From: Desulfovibrio sp. Fe33
GTDB lineage: Bacteria > Desulfobacterota > Desulfovibrionia > Desulfovibrionales > Desulfovibrionaceae
Assembly: GCF_028532725.1 (NCBI RefSeq)
Contig: NZ_JAQKGU010000002.1
Coordinates: forward strand, 310,001-374,000
DNA length: 64,000 bases
Direction of reading: 5' to 3'
The translations under genes and the position numbers were made by a program. Each line of letters starts with the position of its first letter. Positions within the stretch are counted from its first letter, which is position 1. Below are positions 30,792 through 39,329 of the stretch, in pieces. The notes under the pieces are model-generated. The model did not search any database. It saw nothing but the letters and a program-made list of their open reading frames with translations, and was not told the origin of the DNA.

Positions 30792-32735
30792 ATGCGACGC
30801 GCCGTTACCCTCTTTTTGTTTTTCCTGTTCCTGCTCCCGGTTATTTTCCAGGGACAGGCCTTTGCCCGTCCGGTCTATCATGTCGGCACCCGGGCCATCT
30901 CTCCGCCTTTTTCCTTTCTTGCCGTCAAGGACGGCAAACAGGGAGTGCGGGGCTATTCCGTGGACGAAATGGTCATGCTCGGCAAGCTGATGGGCGCCGA
31001 CATGGAGTTCCGGGCCATCCATGACCTGGACAAGCGGCGCGAGCTGTTCACGAAGGGCACGGTGGACATCCTGGCCCACGATTCGGAGGAGACCGCCCGG
31101 GAATTGGACGCCGTCTGGATTCCCGTGGGCATAAGTCTGCGCCACCATCTCTACGTCAACCAGAACTGCCGTTCCGTGACCTGCCTGCGGGACCTCGACA
31201 ACAAAAAGGTCGTGGCCATCACCTCCGCTCCCTACAGCCAGGAGATCCAGCTGGGCGACGACGTGATCTGGCTGAGTTCTCCCCTGGAAGCCCTTACCAT
31301 GGTCAGCCAGGGAGTCATGGACGTGTTCGTGGCCCCATCCGAGCGGGTGGCCGACGATCTCATCGACCGCTACCAGATTCCCAACATCCTCAAGAAGGGC
31401 GTGGTCCTCGGGGAAAGTCCCCTGGGCATCCTCGTGTCCCGGAAAGACCCCGATCTGGCCCCGAAAATCCAGGCAGCCTTCCACCGACTTCAAGAGGTTG
31501 GGCTGGCAGATCAGTTGCAGGACAAGTGGTTCGGCAAGCCGACCATCACCGACGGCATCCGGCATTACGCCAAATACGTGGCCATCGTGTCAGCTGCGGC
31601 CGGGATCATTTTCATCGCCATCGTGGTCTGGAACGTGTCCCTCAAGCGCCGGGTCGATCGGGTGACGCAGGACCTGCGCCGTACAGAACAGCGCTACAGG
31701 GACCTGATCGAGTCTTCGCCGGACATGATTTTCCTCGTCAACGAGGAGGGGCATGTGCTTCATGCCAACGAACGCGCCCGGCACTCCCTTCGTTTCCCTT
31801 TGCCGCGGGACGAGGTCTATCTGCAGCAACTGACGACCCGCGAGTACTCCGACGAGATAGGGGCCTTCCTGAAGAAGGTCTTCAACGACGGCTGCGACAA
31901 GCACGAATTGGAAATGATCGGCGCGACGGGCCAGCCCATGGAGGTTGAGGTGGCTGGCCGGATCATTCAGGGACCGGTCAGGACTCAATTGCTCGCCTGC
32001 CTGTTCGCGCGCAACGTGACCGAGCGCAACCGCATGGAGGAAGAGCTCATCCAGTCCGAGCGGCTGGGCATCATCGGCAAGATGGCGGCTTCCCTGGCTC
32101 ATGAGATCAATAATCCGCTGGGGGTCATTCAGGCCAATGCCGAGGACCTCATGTTCGAGGAGGGACTGACCCCCGATGTTAAGGACGGGCTTTTGGCCGT
32201 GCAGCGCAACGCCATCCGCGCGGGCGAGATCACCAAGGGGCTGCTTGAAGCGGCCACGCCCAAGCCCATGAGCATGGGCGTGGTGGAGGTGGGCAACCTG
32301 GTCCGCGATTCCCTGACCTTGCTGGGCAGCCGCCGCAAGCGGGAGCGGGTGGAGCTGGAACTGCCCGAGGAGTCCCTGCATATCCGGGGCGACGAGCGCG
32401 CCCTGCAACAGGTGCTTATGAACCTGATATTCAACTCGATGGCCGTGACCGGGGAGGATGAGCTTATTCGAATCCGCGCGGTCAAGGCCGGAGAGGATGG
32501 GGACGAGACCGTGCGCATAGTTGTCAGCGACAACGGCACGGGCATCGCGCGGCCCAATCTGACCCAGGTATTCGAGCCGTTCTTTTCCTCGCGCAAGGGC
32601 GGCTTCGGTCTGGGACTGTTCATCACCCGTCGCATGGTGGAGCGGCATGACGGTCTGATTTTCGCTGAATCCGAGCCCGGGAAGGGGACCTGCATGTATC
32701 TGGAATTCCCCTCGGTCCACGCCAAGGAGACATAA
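30792..32735 (+). CDS. Histidine kinase with periplasmic solute-binding and PAS domains
   Basis: 647 aa. I start it at MRRAVTLFLFFLFLLPVIFQ, a signal peptide. The frame runs 44 codons further upstream, but across a terminator hairpin. Residues about 27-255 form a bacterial SBP3-type sensor (YHVGTRAISPPFSFLAVKDG at its start, TKGTVDILAH inside). One membrane span near 270 (IVSAAAGIIFIAIVVWNV) leads to a PAS domain (LIESSPDMIFLVNEEGHVLH). HisKA follows with SLAHEINNPLGVIQ, then the HATPase N, G1 and G2 boxes (DNGTGIARPN, GGFGLGLFITRR). It ends 3 bp before the response regulator gene. SBP3 domains bind amino acids or other small polar ligands, so a periplasmic small molecule is the likely signal. 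Confidence 0.92.
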   Translation: MRRAVTLFLFFLFLLPVIFQGQAFARPVYHVGTRAISPPFSFLAVKDGKQGVRGYSVDEMVMLGKLMGADMEFRAIHDLDKRRELFTKGTVDILAHDSEETARELDAVWIPVGISLRHHLYVNQNCRSVTCLRDLDNKKVVAITSAPYSQEIQLGDDVIWLSSPLEALTMVSQGVMDVFVAPSERVADDLIDRYQIPNILKKGVVLGESPLGILVSRKDPDLAPKIQAAFHRLQEVGLADQLQDKWFGKPTITDGIRHYAKYVAIVSAAAGIIFIAIVVWNVSLKRRVDRVTQDLRRTEQRYRDLIESSPDMIFLVNEEGHVLHANERARHSLRFPLPRDEVYLQQLTTREYSDEIGAFLKKVFNDGCDKHELEMIGATGQPMEVEVAGRIIQGPVRTQLLACLFARNVTERNRMEEELIQSERLGIIGKMAASLAHEINNPLGVIQANAEDLMFEEGLTPDVKDGLLAVQRNAIRAGEITKGLLEAATPKPMSMGVVEVGNLVRDSLTLLGSRRKRERVELELPEESLHIRGDERALQQVLMNLIFNSMAVTGEDELIRIRAVKAGEDGDETVRIVVSDNGTGIARPNLTQVFEPFFSSRKGGFGLGLFITRRMVERHDGLIFAESEPGKGTCMYLEFPSVHAKET

Positions 32736-32738
32736 ATC

Positions 32739-34094
32739 ATGCCCGAAAAGATATTGTTGGTGGACGATGAGCAGGACCTGCTCAGCGCCCTGAAACGTTC
32801 CCTGGGACGCCAGGGATATGTGGTGGACACGGCCTCGTGCGGACCGGACGCCTGGAAGGCCCTGTCCGAAACGGCCTACGACCTTGTGGTCAGCGACCTG
32901 GCCATGGAGCCCATGAACGGCCTGGAGCTGCTTAAGCAGATCCGGTCCATCGACCACATCCTGCCGTTCATCATAATGACCGGGGCCGGAAGCATAGAGA
33001 GCGCGGTGGAGGCCATCAAGCTCGGCGCGTACCACTACATCACCAAGCCGTTCAAGACCCAGGAACTGGCGTTGCTGGCCTGCCGCGCCATCGAGTACGG
33101 AAAGCTGCACCGCAAACTGGAGACGTTCAGCCAGCGGGAGCAGAAGGCGGACTCCGAGTCCATGGTCATCGGCAACACCACGCTCGTGCAGCAGATGATG
33201 TCCATGATCGAGAAGGTCTCGGATTCGGACGTGTCCATCCTCATCCAGGGCGAGACCGGCACGGGCAAGTCCCTGTTTGCAAAGCGCATCCACAACTCCA
33301 GCTCCCGTTCCGAGAAGGCGTTTTTCACCATCGACTGCGGCTCGCTCTCCGAGAACCTGCTCGAAAGCGAGCTCTTCGGCCATGTGAAGGGCGCTTTCAC
33401 CGGGGCCATCCGGGCCAAGCGCGGCCTGCTCGAAGAGGCCCAGGGCGGCACCGTGTTCCTGGACGAGATCGGCGAACTGACGCCGTCCACCCAGGTCAAG
33501 CTGCTGCGGGCCATCCAGGAGAAGGAGATCAAGCCTGTGGGCGGCAACATGCCCATCAAGGTGGACGTCCGTTTCCTGTCCGCCACGAGCCGCAACCTGG
33601 AGGAGGCCGTCGAATCCGGGGAGTTTCGCAAGGACCTCTATTACCGGCTGGCCGTCATACCCCTGCACCTGCCCCCCTTGCGCAACCGCCAGGAGGACAT
33701 GGTCCTGTTCGTGGGGCATTTCGTGCGCAAGTTCAACGAACGCTACAACAAGTCGGTTCAGTCGCTGACGCCGGGAGCCATGCAGACCCTGCGCGACGCC
33801 CCGTGGAAGGGGAACATCCGGGAGTTGGAGAACGTCATCGAACGGGCCGTGCTCCTGGCCGATGGCGACGTCATCAGCGTGGAGGACCTGTGCGCCCACC
33901 CAATGTGTTTTCCGGATTCCGGGGGCGGGGTCGAGGACGGCGCCGTGTCGCTCAAGCAGGCGGTGGAAAAGGCCGAGATCAAGGCCATTCGGCAGGCGTT
34001 GGCCTCATCCGACGGCAACCGATCCAAGGCGGCCAAGATTTTGGGCATCGGACGCCGAACCTTGTACGACAAGATAGACGCTTACAAGCTTTAG
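32739..34094 (+). CDS. Sigma54-dependent response regulator of the envelope/sulfotransferase regulon
   Basis: 451 aa, NtrC type. Receiver residues 1-120 carry VDDEQDL, phosphoacceptor Asp in VVSDLAMEPMNG and the KP motif (ITKPF). The AAA+ domain has GETGTGKS, an intact GAFTGA loop, TVFLDEIGEL and WKGNIREL. The C-terminal Fis HTH reads GNRSKAAKILGIGRRTLYDKI. It lies 3 bp after its kinase and midway between two operons that share the TGTGCG-N6-CGCACA motif and -24/-12 promoters, so it is the best candidate activator of both. All phosphorylation and sigma54-contact residues look functional. Confidence 0.93.
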   Translation: MPEKILLVDDEQDLLSALKRSLGRQGYVVDTASCGPDAWKALSETAYDLVVSDLAMEPMNGLELLKQIRSIDHILPFIIMTGAGSIESAVEAIKLGAYHYITKPFKTQELALLACRAIEYGKLHRKLETFSQREQKADSESMVIGNTTLVQQMMSMIEKVSDSDVSILIQGETGTGKSLFAKRIHNSSSRSEKAFFTIDCGSLSENLLESELFGHVKGAFTGAIRAKRGLLEEAQGGTVFLDEIGELTPSTQVKLLRAIQEKEIKPVGGNMPIKVDVRFLSATSRNLEEAVESGEFRKDLYYRLAVIPLHLPPLRNRQEDMVLFVGHFVRKFNERYNKSVQSLTPGAMQTLRDAPWKGNIRELENVIERAVLLADGDVISVEDLCAHPMCFPDSGGGVEDGAVSLKQAVEKAEIKAIRQALASSDGNRSKAAKILGIGRRTLYDKIDAYKL

Positions 34095-34120
34095 GACGCA
34101 GATTCGTCCGGGAATGAAAA

Positions 34121-34147
34121 AAGGCCGGTCCGCGAGGAACCGGCCTT
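34121..34147. terminator. Bidirectional terminator between convergent genes
   Basis: AAGGCCGGT and ACCGGCCTT pair perfectly. An A-rich flank on the left and a T-rich flank on the right serve both the regulator gene and the convergent outer-membrane gene. Confidence 0.82.
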
Positions 34148-34170
34148 GGTCGTTTTGCGAGGCCGTTCGC

Positions 34171-35088
34171 CTAGTCGAACAGGGTGCCGAGGCTGAACAC
34201 CTTGATGAGCTTGAGTTCCAGGCGGAAATCGTCGGAACCGACCTTGTTCCCTTCATACCAGCGGTGCACGGGGGCCTTGGCGATAAGACCCGTGAAGAGC
34301 TTCCAGGGAGCGTACTTGTAAACCACCTTGGGGCCGACGTACCACTCGATGGAGGCGTTGCGGTCGGCCAGGCCCAGGGTCCGGGATTCTTCGTTCATTT
34401 CCCAGGAGGATTCCGCGCCGATGTCCCAACGGTCGCTCAAGGCGTAGGCGTAGCCCAGGTTCCAGCGGTAGCGGTCGCCTTTTTCATAATCATGCGCGCC
34501 TTCGCTGAAGGTCGCGTAGTTGACTTCGGTGTCGAACCGGTTGGCGCCGTTGAACCATGTGGCTCCGATGCCGCCGATGAAACCCCAGGCGTCGTTGCCC
34601 GCAGCGTCGGACGAATGCGGGCTGACCGAGGCGGTGGGGACCACGCCGCCGAAATCCAGGGCCACGGAGAGCGGGTCTCCTGCCTTCTGGTTGAGAATGG
34701 TCTTGTGCAGCAGGATGGCGGTGTCGCCGATGCCGTATGATTCCCTGTTGGAGTCGTTGGGCTTTTCGATGTGCACGTTGTAGACGGGGGTGGCGGTACG
34801 GATATCAAGACCTTTCATGACACCGTAACGGGTTTTAAAGATTTCGTTGAGCTTGGTGGCCTTGGCGTTACCGTTTACGCGCTTGCTGCTTTCCCAGACA
34901 CCGTTGCTTTTGCCGTAGTACACGTTGCCGCCCACGGCGAACGCGCCTGCGGGCATACCCAGGCCGCATGGGCCGAAGGTCGAGCCGACGCCTCCCCAGG
35001 CCACAGGCGTCTTTTCTTCAGCTTGGGCCGTCACCGCCGTGAGGGCGAGCATCAGCAAGCCCAGCAGCCCGATTTTGAACCAGTTCAT
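34171..35088 (-). CDS. Predicted outer-membrane channel-like protein (MetA-pathway/phenol-degradation family type)
   Basis: 305 aa with signal peptide MNWFKIGLLGLLMLALTAVT (cleavage near AQA). The mature part is rich in alternating hydrophobic and aromatic residues and resembles the Phenol_MetA_deg family of putative outer-membrane transporters (GIGDTAILLHKTILNQ, FGGVVPTAS, VNYATFSEGAHDYEKGDRYRWN, GYAYALSDRWDIGAESSWEM). It probably forms a beta-barrel that ends in Phe-containing GTLFD. It sits between the regulator pair and the sulfotransferases, so it may let their substrate or product cross the outer membrane. The family call is by eye. Confidence 0.7.
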   Translation of the reverse strand: MNWFKIGLLGLLMLALTAVTAQAEEKTPVAWGGVGSTFGPCGLGMPAGAFAVGGNVYYGKSNGVWESSKRVNGNAKATKLNEIFKTRYGVMKGLDIRTATPVYNVHIEKPNDSNRESYGIGDTAILLHKTILNQKAGDPLSVALDFGGVVPTASVSPHSSDAAGNDAWGFIGGIGATWFNGANRFDTEVNYATFSEGAHDYEKGDRYRWNLGYAYALSDRWDIGAESSWEMNEESRTLGLADRNASIEWYVGPKVVYKYAPWKLFTGLIAKAPVHRWYEGNKVGSDDFRLELKLIKVFSLGTLFD

Positions 35089-35343
35089 CCATTCCTCCGT
35101 TTGTTCGGCGCGGTCGGGACAGCTCGGAGCGCGCCGGATTAATACATTTTACCCGTTGCGCGGACACTGCGACCGGCCTGCGGGACATCACCGCAGACGC
35201 TGTCGATCCCCGCGGTTGTGCCCGTTTTATCAAGAATTGTTCCAGCTACGTGACAACCCTCCGGCCGGACCGGCGGACTCCCGCAAAATCGGGCTTCCCG
35301 GGCCGCGGGGGACGTGTGCGCGCTGACGCTTGCGGAGGCGTTT

Positions 35344-35382
35344 TGTGCGGGGTGCGGCACAGTGTGTGCGCCGATACGCATT
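35344..35382. promoter_or_regulatory. Tandem candidate activator sites upstream of the sulfotransferase operon
   Basis: TGTGCGGGGTGCGGCACA (35344-35361) shares the TGTGCGG and GCACA ends and the 18-bp length of the site at 23666. A second, imperfect copy TGTGCG-N6-CGCATT (35365-35382) starts 21 bp further on, two helical turns away. The first copy begins 112 bp before the -24 element. Confidence 0.65.
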
Positions 35383-35455
35383 TCTAGAGGGGAAGTGCAA
35401 CCGTTGTGAAAAAATAACTGCCTTGAATCATTGATAAAAAACATTGTGAAATCGT

Positions 35456-35470
35456 TGGCATGAAACTTGG
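35456..35470 (+). promoter_or_regulatory. Candidate sigma54 promoter of the sulfotransferase operon
   Basis: TGGCATG-AAAC-TTGG matches the -24 element with one change and the -12 element (TTGC) with one change at its last base. The distance between elements is right. That last change lowers confidence. Confidence 0.5.
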
Positions 35471-35610
35471 TTACCCCTGTGTGCGCTGTGTGCGGAAACC
35501 GAAAGGTTCGCTGTTTCGAGAGAGTGATTCGGATTGAGCCGGGAGGCGAAGAACCGCGCAGGCGTTCCGTGTTGGCAACAAATGTATTTGTAACAGGTAA
35601 GGAGGAAAGA

Positions 35611-37104
35611 GTGCTTAAACTGCATCGCTGGCATATGGCTCTGATGCTCGGGATCTCCCTGATCGTCCTGAGTTCCGGGGCGTATGCCTATGAATCCATC
35701 ACCGGTCCCACCGGTGTGTTGTGCTACGACCAGGCCAAGGCCTACCAGGGATACACCCTGTTCGACCCCACGGTGGCCAGCAAGACCACCTATCTCATCG
35801 ACATGCGTGGCAACATTGTTCACACATGGAAAAGCGAGTACACTGCGGGCCTGCATTCCGTGCTGCTGCCCAACGGCCATCTGCTGCGCGCGGGCGCCGT
35901 TCCCAAGAAGCCGGAAGTCGGCTACTGCGGCATCGGCGGCGCGGGCGGCATCCTCGAGGAGTTCGACTGGAACGGAAAGAAGGTATGGGAGTACAAGATG
36001 TTCACTCCCAACAAGGAGATTCAGCATCACACCTTCTGCCGTATGCCCAACGGCAACACCCTGATCCTTGGTTGGGAAACCCTGACCAATGACGAAGCCC
36101 GCAAGCTGGGCCGCAATCCCCTGACCATCCCCACCAAGCCCGTGGTCACCAAGGGCGTCCCCCACGACCGCTTCTGGGTCGACTTCGTCCGTGAGGTCAA
36201 CCGTGAAGGCGAGACCGTGTGGGAGTGGCACATCAAGGATCATATCGGCACCGGTCCCAAGCAGTTCGACATCAACTACACCCTGCCCATGCCCCTGGGC
36301 GAGATGTACGCCACCTATGACTGGTCCCACTTCAACACCGTCAACTACATTCCCGAGACCGACACTGTTGTGCTGAATTCGCGCAACCTGTCCGAGTTCT
36401 ACTTCATCAACCACAAGACCGGCGAGATGGAATACCGCTGGGGCAACCCCTCCGCCTGGGATCCCAACGCCAAGAAGCCCGGCTACTGGGATGACGGTTC
36501 CCAGAAGATGTTCGGCAACCACTGCGCCACCCCGTTGAAGAACGGCCACATCCTCGTCTTCGACAACGGTTCCGAGCGTCCCCAGGATCGCCGGTCCCGC
36601 GCCGTGGAAGTCGATCCCAAGACCGGCAAGGTCGTTTGGGAATTCGCCACCCGTCACACCAACAGCTTCAACTCTCACCGCCAGGGCGCCGTGCAGCGTC
36701 TGAAGAACGGCAACACCCTGATTACCTCCACCCACGGCGGCCATCTCTTCGAGGTCACTCCCGAGGGTGAGGTTGTCTGGGAATTCATCAGCCCCATCTT
36801 CGGCGGCAAGACCAAGGCCGTGGTCAACAACGACGACGCCTTCCCGTTCAACGCCCACATCGACTCCATGACCAACATGGTGCATCGCTCCTATCGTTAT
36901 GGCGAGGATTACCCGGCGTTCTACGGCAAGACCCTGACTCCCAAGGGCTACATCGCCGGTGACGACGCTCCGCGTTTCTTCCGCGATTACCATGCGGGCG
37001 CAGGCTTCGCCGCTCCCGCCGCCGCAGTCAAGGCCGCTCCGGCAGCCAAGGTTGCCGCTCCGGTGGAAGACGAAGGTGGCGAAGCGAGCATGGCCGGCTA
37101 TTAG
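35611..37104 (+). CDS. assT: Arylsulfate sulfotransferase, Sec-exported
   Basis: 497 aa from a GTG start with AAGGAGGAAAGA directly before it. The frame is open further up, but without a signal or ribosome-binding site. The N-terminus LKLHRWHMALMLGISLIVLS is a Sec signal. The mature part has the six-bladed propeller repeats of the PF05935 family, with recurring MPNGNTLI/LKNGHILV and WEF/WEY strands and histidines at HHTF, SHFN, NHCA and SHRQG that would supply the active-site histidines. The family moves sulfuryl groups from an aryl sulfate to a phenol through a sulfo-histidine in the periplasm. The Ala/Pro-rich tail is unusual. No dsbL/dsbI pair is adjacent, unlike the E. coli locus. Confidence 0.88.
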   Translation: MLKLHRWHMALMLGISLIVLSSGAYAYESITGPTGVLCYDQAKAYQGYTLFDPTVASKTTYLIDMRGNIVHTWKSEYTAGLHSVLLPNGHLLRAGAVPKKPEVGYCGIGGAGGILEEFDWNGKKVWEYKMFTPNKEIQHHTFCRMPNGNTLILGWETLTNDEARKLGRNPLTIPTKPVVTKGVPHDRFWVDFVREVNREGETVWEWHIKDHIGTGPKQFDINYTLPMPLGEMYATYDWSHFNTVNYIPETDTVVLNSRNLSEFYFINHKTGEMEYRWGNPSAWDPNAKKPGYWDDGSQKMFGNHCATPLKNGHILVFDNGSERPQDRRSRAVEVDPKTGKVVWEFATRHTNSFNSHRQGAVQRLKNGNTLITSTHGGHLFEVTPEGEVVWEFISPIFGGKTKAVVNNDDAFPFNAHIDSMTNMVHRSYRYGEDYPAFYGKTLTPKGYIAGDDAPRFFRDYHAGAGFAAPAAAVKAAPAAKVAAPVEDEGGEASMAGY

Positions 37105-37117
37105 TTGACAGAATGAT

Positions 37118-37139
37118 GGCCGGGTGAGACATCCCGGCC
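37118..37139 (+). terminator. Hairpin between the two sulfotransferase genes
   Basis: GGCCGGG pairs with CCCGGCC over an 8-nt loop, followed by TCTTTCCCCC. Probably a partial terminator or mRNA-stability element. Confidence 0.55.
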
Positions 37140-37226
37140 TCTTTCCCCCCGCCCTTGAGCAACGCTTTCGGCGGGAGTAATGAAAATAAGCTCTGGTCGT
37201 GATATGAACGCGACAAAGGAGATATG

Positions 37227-38666
37227 ATGAAAAGACGTGAGTTTATCACCGGCGCGGCCGTGGCAGCCGCAGCGGCGCTGATAAATCCGATGAAGGCTCT
37301 GTCCTTCCCCACGGTTTTCCCCCATGGGACCACTATCTACAACCCCGAGAAGTGCTTTAACGGCTACACCGTGTTCGGCACCGAAGTCGAGTCCGAGGGA
37401 ACCGTCCTCATCGACATGAACGGCAACGTGGTCCGCCAGTGGAAGGACGTCTGCCAGGCCGAACATCCGCCCAAGATGCTCAAGGGCGGCTTCCTGGCCG
37501 GTACCAAGCGCCCCTCTCCCGACAAGAAGGGCCGTGTCTGGCAGGATCCCTCTTCCACCGACCTGGTGGTTCTGGATTGGAACGGCAAGGTCGTCCGGTC
37601 CGTGCCCAGGGCGGGTATGCACCACGACTACCAGTTCGAGGGCAACCCGGTGGGCTACTATGTGCCGGGAATGCCGCTGGACAACTACCAGGGCAAGATG
37701 CTCATCCTGTCGCACAAGTTCACGCACAACCAGTTCATCTCCGACAAGGAGCTTTACGACGACTATATCGTCGAGCTGGACGCCAAGGGCAACGTGATCT
37801 GGGAGTGGCTCGGCGCCGAGCACTTCGACGAGATGGAATTCCCGCTGGAGTTCAAGAAGACCATGTACAAGTACCCGACCTACTCCATGACCCGTACCCC
37901 GGGCCGGAAGGGCGGCGACTGGATTCATGTCAACGCCGCTTCCTACCTCGGCCCGAACAAGTGGTGGGACGAGGACAAGGAGAAGTACTCGGTCTTCAAT
38001 CCGGAGAACATCATCATCTCCTGCCGCCAGATCAACACCAGCTTCATCATCGAGAAGAAGACCGGCAAGATCGTCTGGCAGCTCGGCCCCGAATACTACC
38101 GCGATTCCATGTGGGAATTCGGCGGCAAGCAGTACAAGCGCGCCCTGTCCAAGCTCGGACAGATCATCGGCCAGCACCACACCCACATGATCCCCAAGGG
38201 TCTGCCGGGCGAGGGCAACATCCTGGTCTATGACAACGGCGGCTACGGCGGCTACGGCGAACGCAACCCGGGCGCGCCCCTGGGCTGGTCCGACGCCCGC
38301 CGGGACTACTCCCGCGTCATCGAGTTCGACCCGCGCACCCTCGAAGTGGTCTGGGAGCACTCGGCCAAGCAGATGGGTATGCGCAACAAGTACCAGTTCT
38401 ACTCCGACTACGTGTCCTCGGCTCAGCGTCTGCCCAACGGCAACACGATGATCACCAACGGCGCGGTGGGTCAGTTCCAGGAAGTGACCCCGGATCACGA
38501 AATCGTCTGGGAATACATCAGCCCGTACTACACCAAGAACGGCAATTACAACCTGGTCTACCGTGCCATGCGCGTGCCGTATGACTACGTGCCGCAGCTC
38601 AAGACTCCCAAGGAGATCAAGGTCACGCCTCCGGACAACACCACCTTCCGGGTCCAGGCCGGCTAA
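37227..38666 (+). CDS. assT: Arylsulfate sulfotransferase, Tat-exported
   Basis: 479 aa. The start at 37227 is preferred over the ATG at 37224 because AAAGGAG lies 4 bp upstream of it. KRREFITGAAVAAAAALINP is a twin-arginine signal, unlike the Sec signal of the first paralogue. The mature part shares the same fold (FNGYTVFGTEVESEGTVLID matches YQGYTLFDPTVASKTTYLID) but is clearly diverged. It has histidines in MHHDYQFEGN, SHKFTHNQF and GQHHTHMIPKG. Tat export usually means folding or cofactor loading in the cytoplasm. The pair may act on different acceptors or work in sequence. Confidence 0.87.
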   Translation: MKRREFITGAAVAAAAALINPMKALSFPTVFPHGTTIYNPEKCFNGYTVFGTEVESEGTVLIDMNGNVVRQWKDVCQAEHPPKMLKGGFLAGTKRPSPDKKGRVWQDPSSTDLVVLDWNGKVVRSVPRAGMHHDYQFEGNPVGYYVPGMPLDNYQGKMLILSHKFTHNQFISDKELYDDYIVELDAKGNVIWEWLGAEHFDEMEFPLEFKKTMYKYPTYSMTRTPGRKGGDWIHVNAASYLGPNKWWDEDKEKYSVFNPENIIISCRQINTSFIIEKKTGKIVWQLGPEYYRDSMWEFGGKQYKRALSKLGQIIGQHHTHMIPKGLPGEGNILVYDNGGYGGYGERNPGAPLGWSDARRDYSRVIEFDPRTLEVVWEHSAKQMGMRNKYQFYSDYVSSAQRLPNGNTMITNGAVGQFQEVTPDHEIVWEYISPYYTKNGNYNLVYRAMRVPYDYVPQLKTPKEIKVTPPDNTTFRVQAG

Positions 38667-38684
38667 ACGAGTACCAAACCCCAT

Positions 38685-38718
38685 GGGCGGGGCGGTCCGA
38701 CTTGGGGCGGCCCCGCCC
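38685..38718 (+). terminator. Hairpin upstream of the second helix-hairpin-helix gene
   Basis: GGGCGGGGC (38685-38693) pairs with GCCCCGCCC (38710-38718). No T-run follows, so attenuation or processing is likelier than full termination. Confidence 0.5.
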
Positions 38719-38747
38719 GCTCCAGCAACCATATAAAGGACAGAAAC

Positions 38748-39077
38748 ATGAAAAAGCTCATCATTACCCTCTGCCTGGCGGCCATGTGCATAGTCTTCGC
38801 CGGTACGGCCTTTGCCCAGGACGGCATTGTCAGCTTCAACACCGCCTCGGTCGAAGAGATCATGGCCATTGAGGACATCGACATTCCCGAGGATCTGGCC
38901 AAGGCCATTGTCGACTACCGCAAGGCCAACGGCGCTTTCAAGTCCGCCGAGGACATGCTCAAGGTTCCCGGCATGACGCAGGATTTCATGGAAGAACTCA
39001 ACCCGCAGGTCACTGAAGACGGCGACGTGGTCTTCGACCCGGACGCCGAGCCCGCGCTCGCTCCGTCCAAGTGCTAA
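38748..39077 (+). CDS. Secreted ComEA-like helix-hairpin-helix protein (second copy)
   Basis: 109 aa with signal peptide MKKLIITLCLAAMCIVFAGT (cleavage near AFAQD). The mature part reads IVSFNTASVEEIMAIEDIDI, then LAKAIVDYRKANGAFKSAEDMLKVPGM, a ComEA-type helix-hairpin-helix pair. It ends APSKC, with a terminal Cys like the DCNC end of the copy at 28328. Its place right after the sulfotransferases mirrors the other copy, so a role as scaffold or partner of this envelope system is more likely than DNA uptake. Confidence 0.87.
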   Translation: MKKLIITLCLAAMCIVFAGTAFAQDGIVSFNTASVEEIMAIEDIDIPEDLAKAIVDYRKANGAFKSAEDMLKVPGMTQDFMEELNPQVTEDGDVVFDPDAEPALAPSKC

Positions 39078-39186
39078 CACGGCTCGGCCCTCGGGCCGCC
39101 GCCGTTCCCCATGCGGGGAAGCGCTCCGTCCGCCGGGTCGCCATAGGGCGGCCTTTGGCGGTTTTGGAGAATGAAAGCCAATAAAA

Positions 39187-39224
39187 AAGAAGGCTTGTAC
39201 GTTTCGGCGTGCAAGCCTTCTTTT
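39187..39224 (+). terminator. Terminator of the sulfotransferase operon
   Basis: GAAGGCTTGTACG pairs with CGTGCAAGCCTTC around TTTCGG, followed by TTTT and preceded by an A-run, so it may work in both directions. Confidence 0.9.
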
Positions 39225-39329
39225 CGTCTGGATTCCCTGCGGGATACCATTTATTGTATAACAAGGGCAGGGGATGCCGGGCCGCAGCCCGGAACCGCAT
39301 AATTCGAACACACGTTGGAAGGACCTGAG

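Larger units (their letters stand above)
35089..35610. other. 522-bp divergent intergenic region
   Basis: No gene is seen. It separates the outer-membrane gene from the sulfotransferase operon. It holds the tandem activator sites at 35344-35382 and a -24/-12 candidate at 35456-35470, leaving an untranslated leader of about 130 nt before the GTG start. I found no convincing promoter for the minus-strand gene. Confidence 0.6.
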
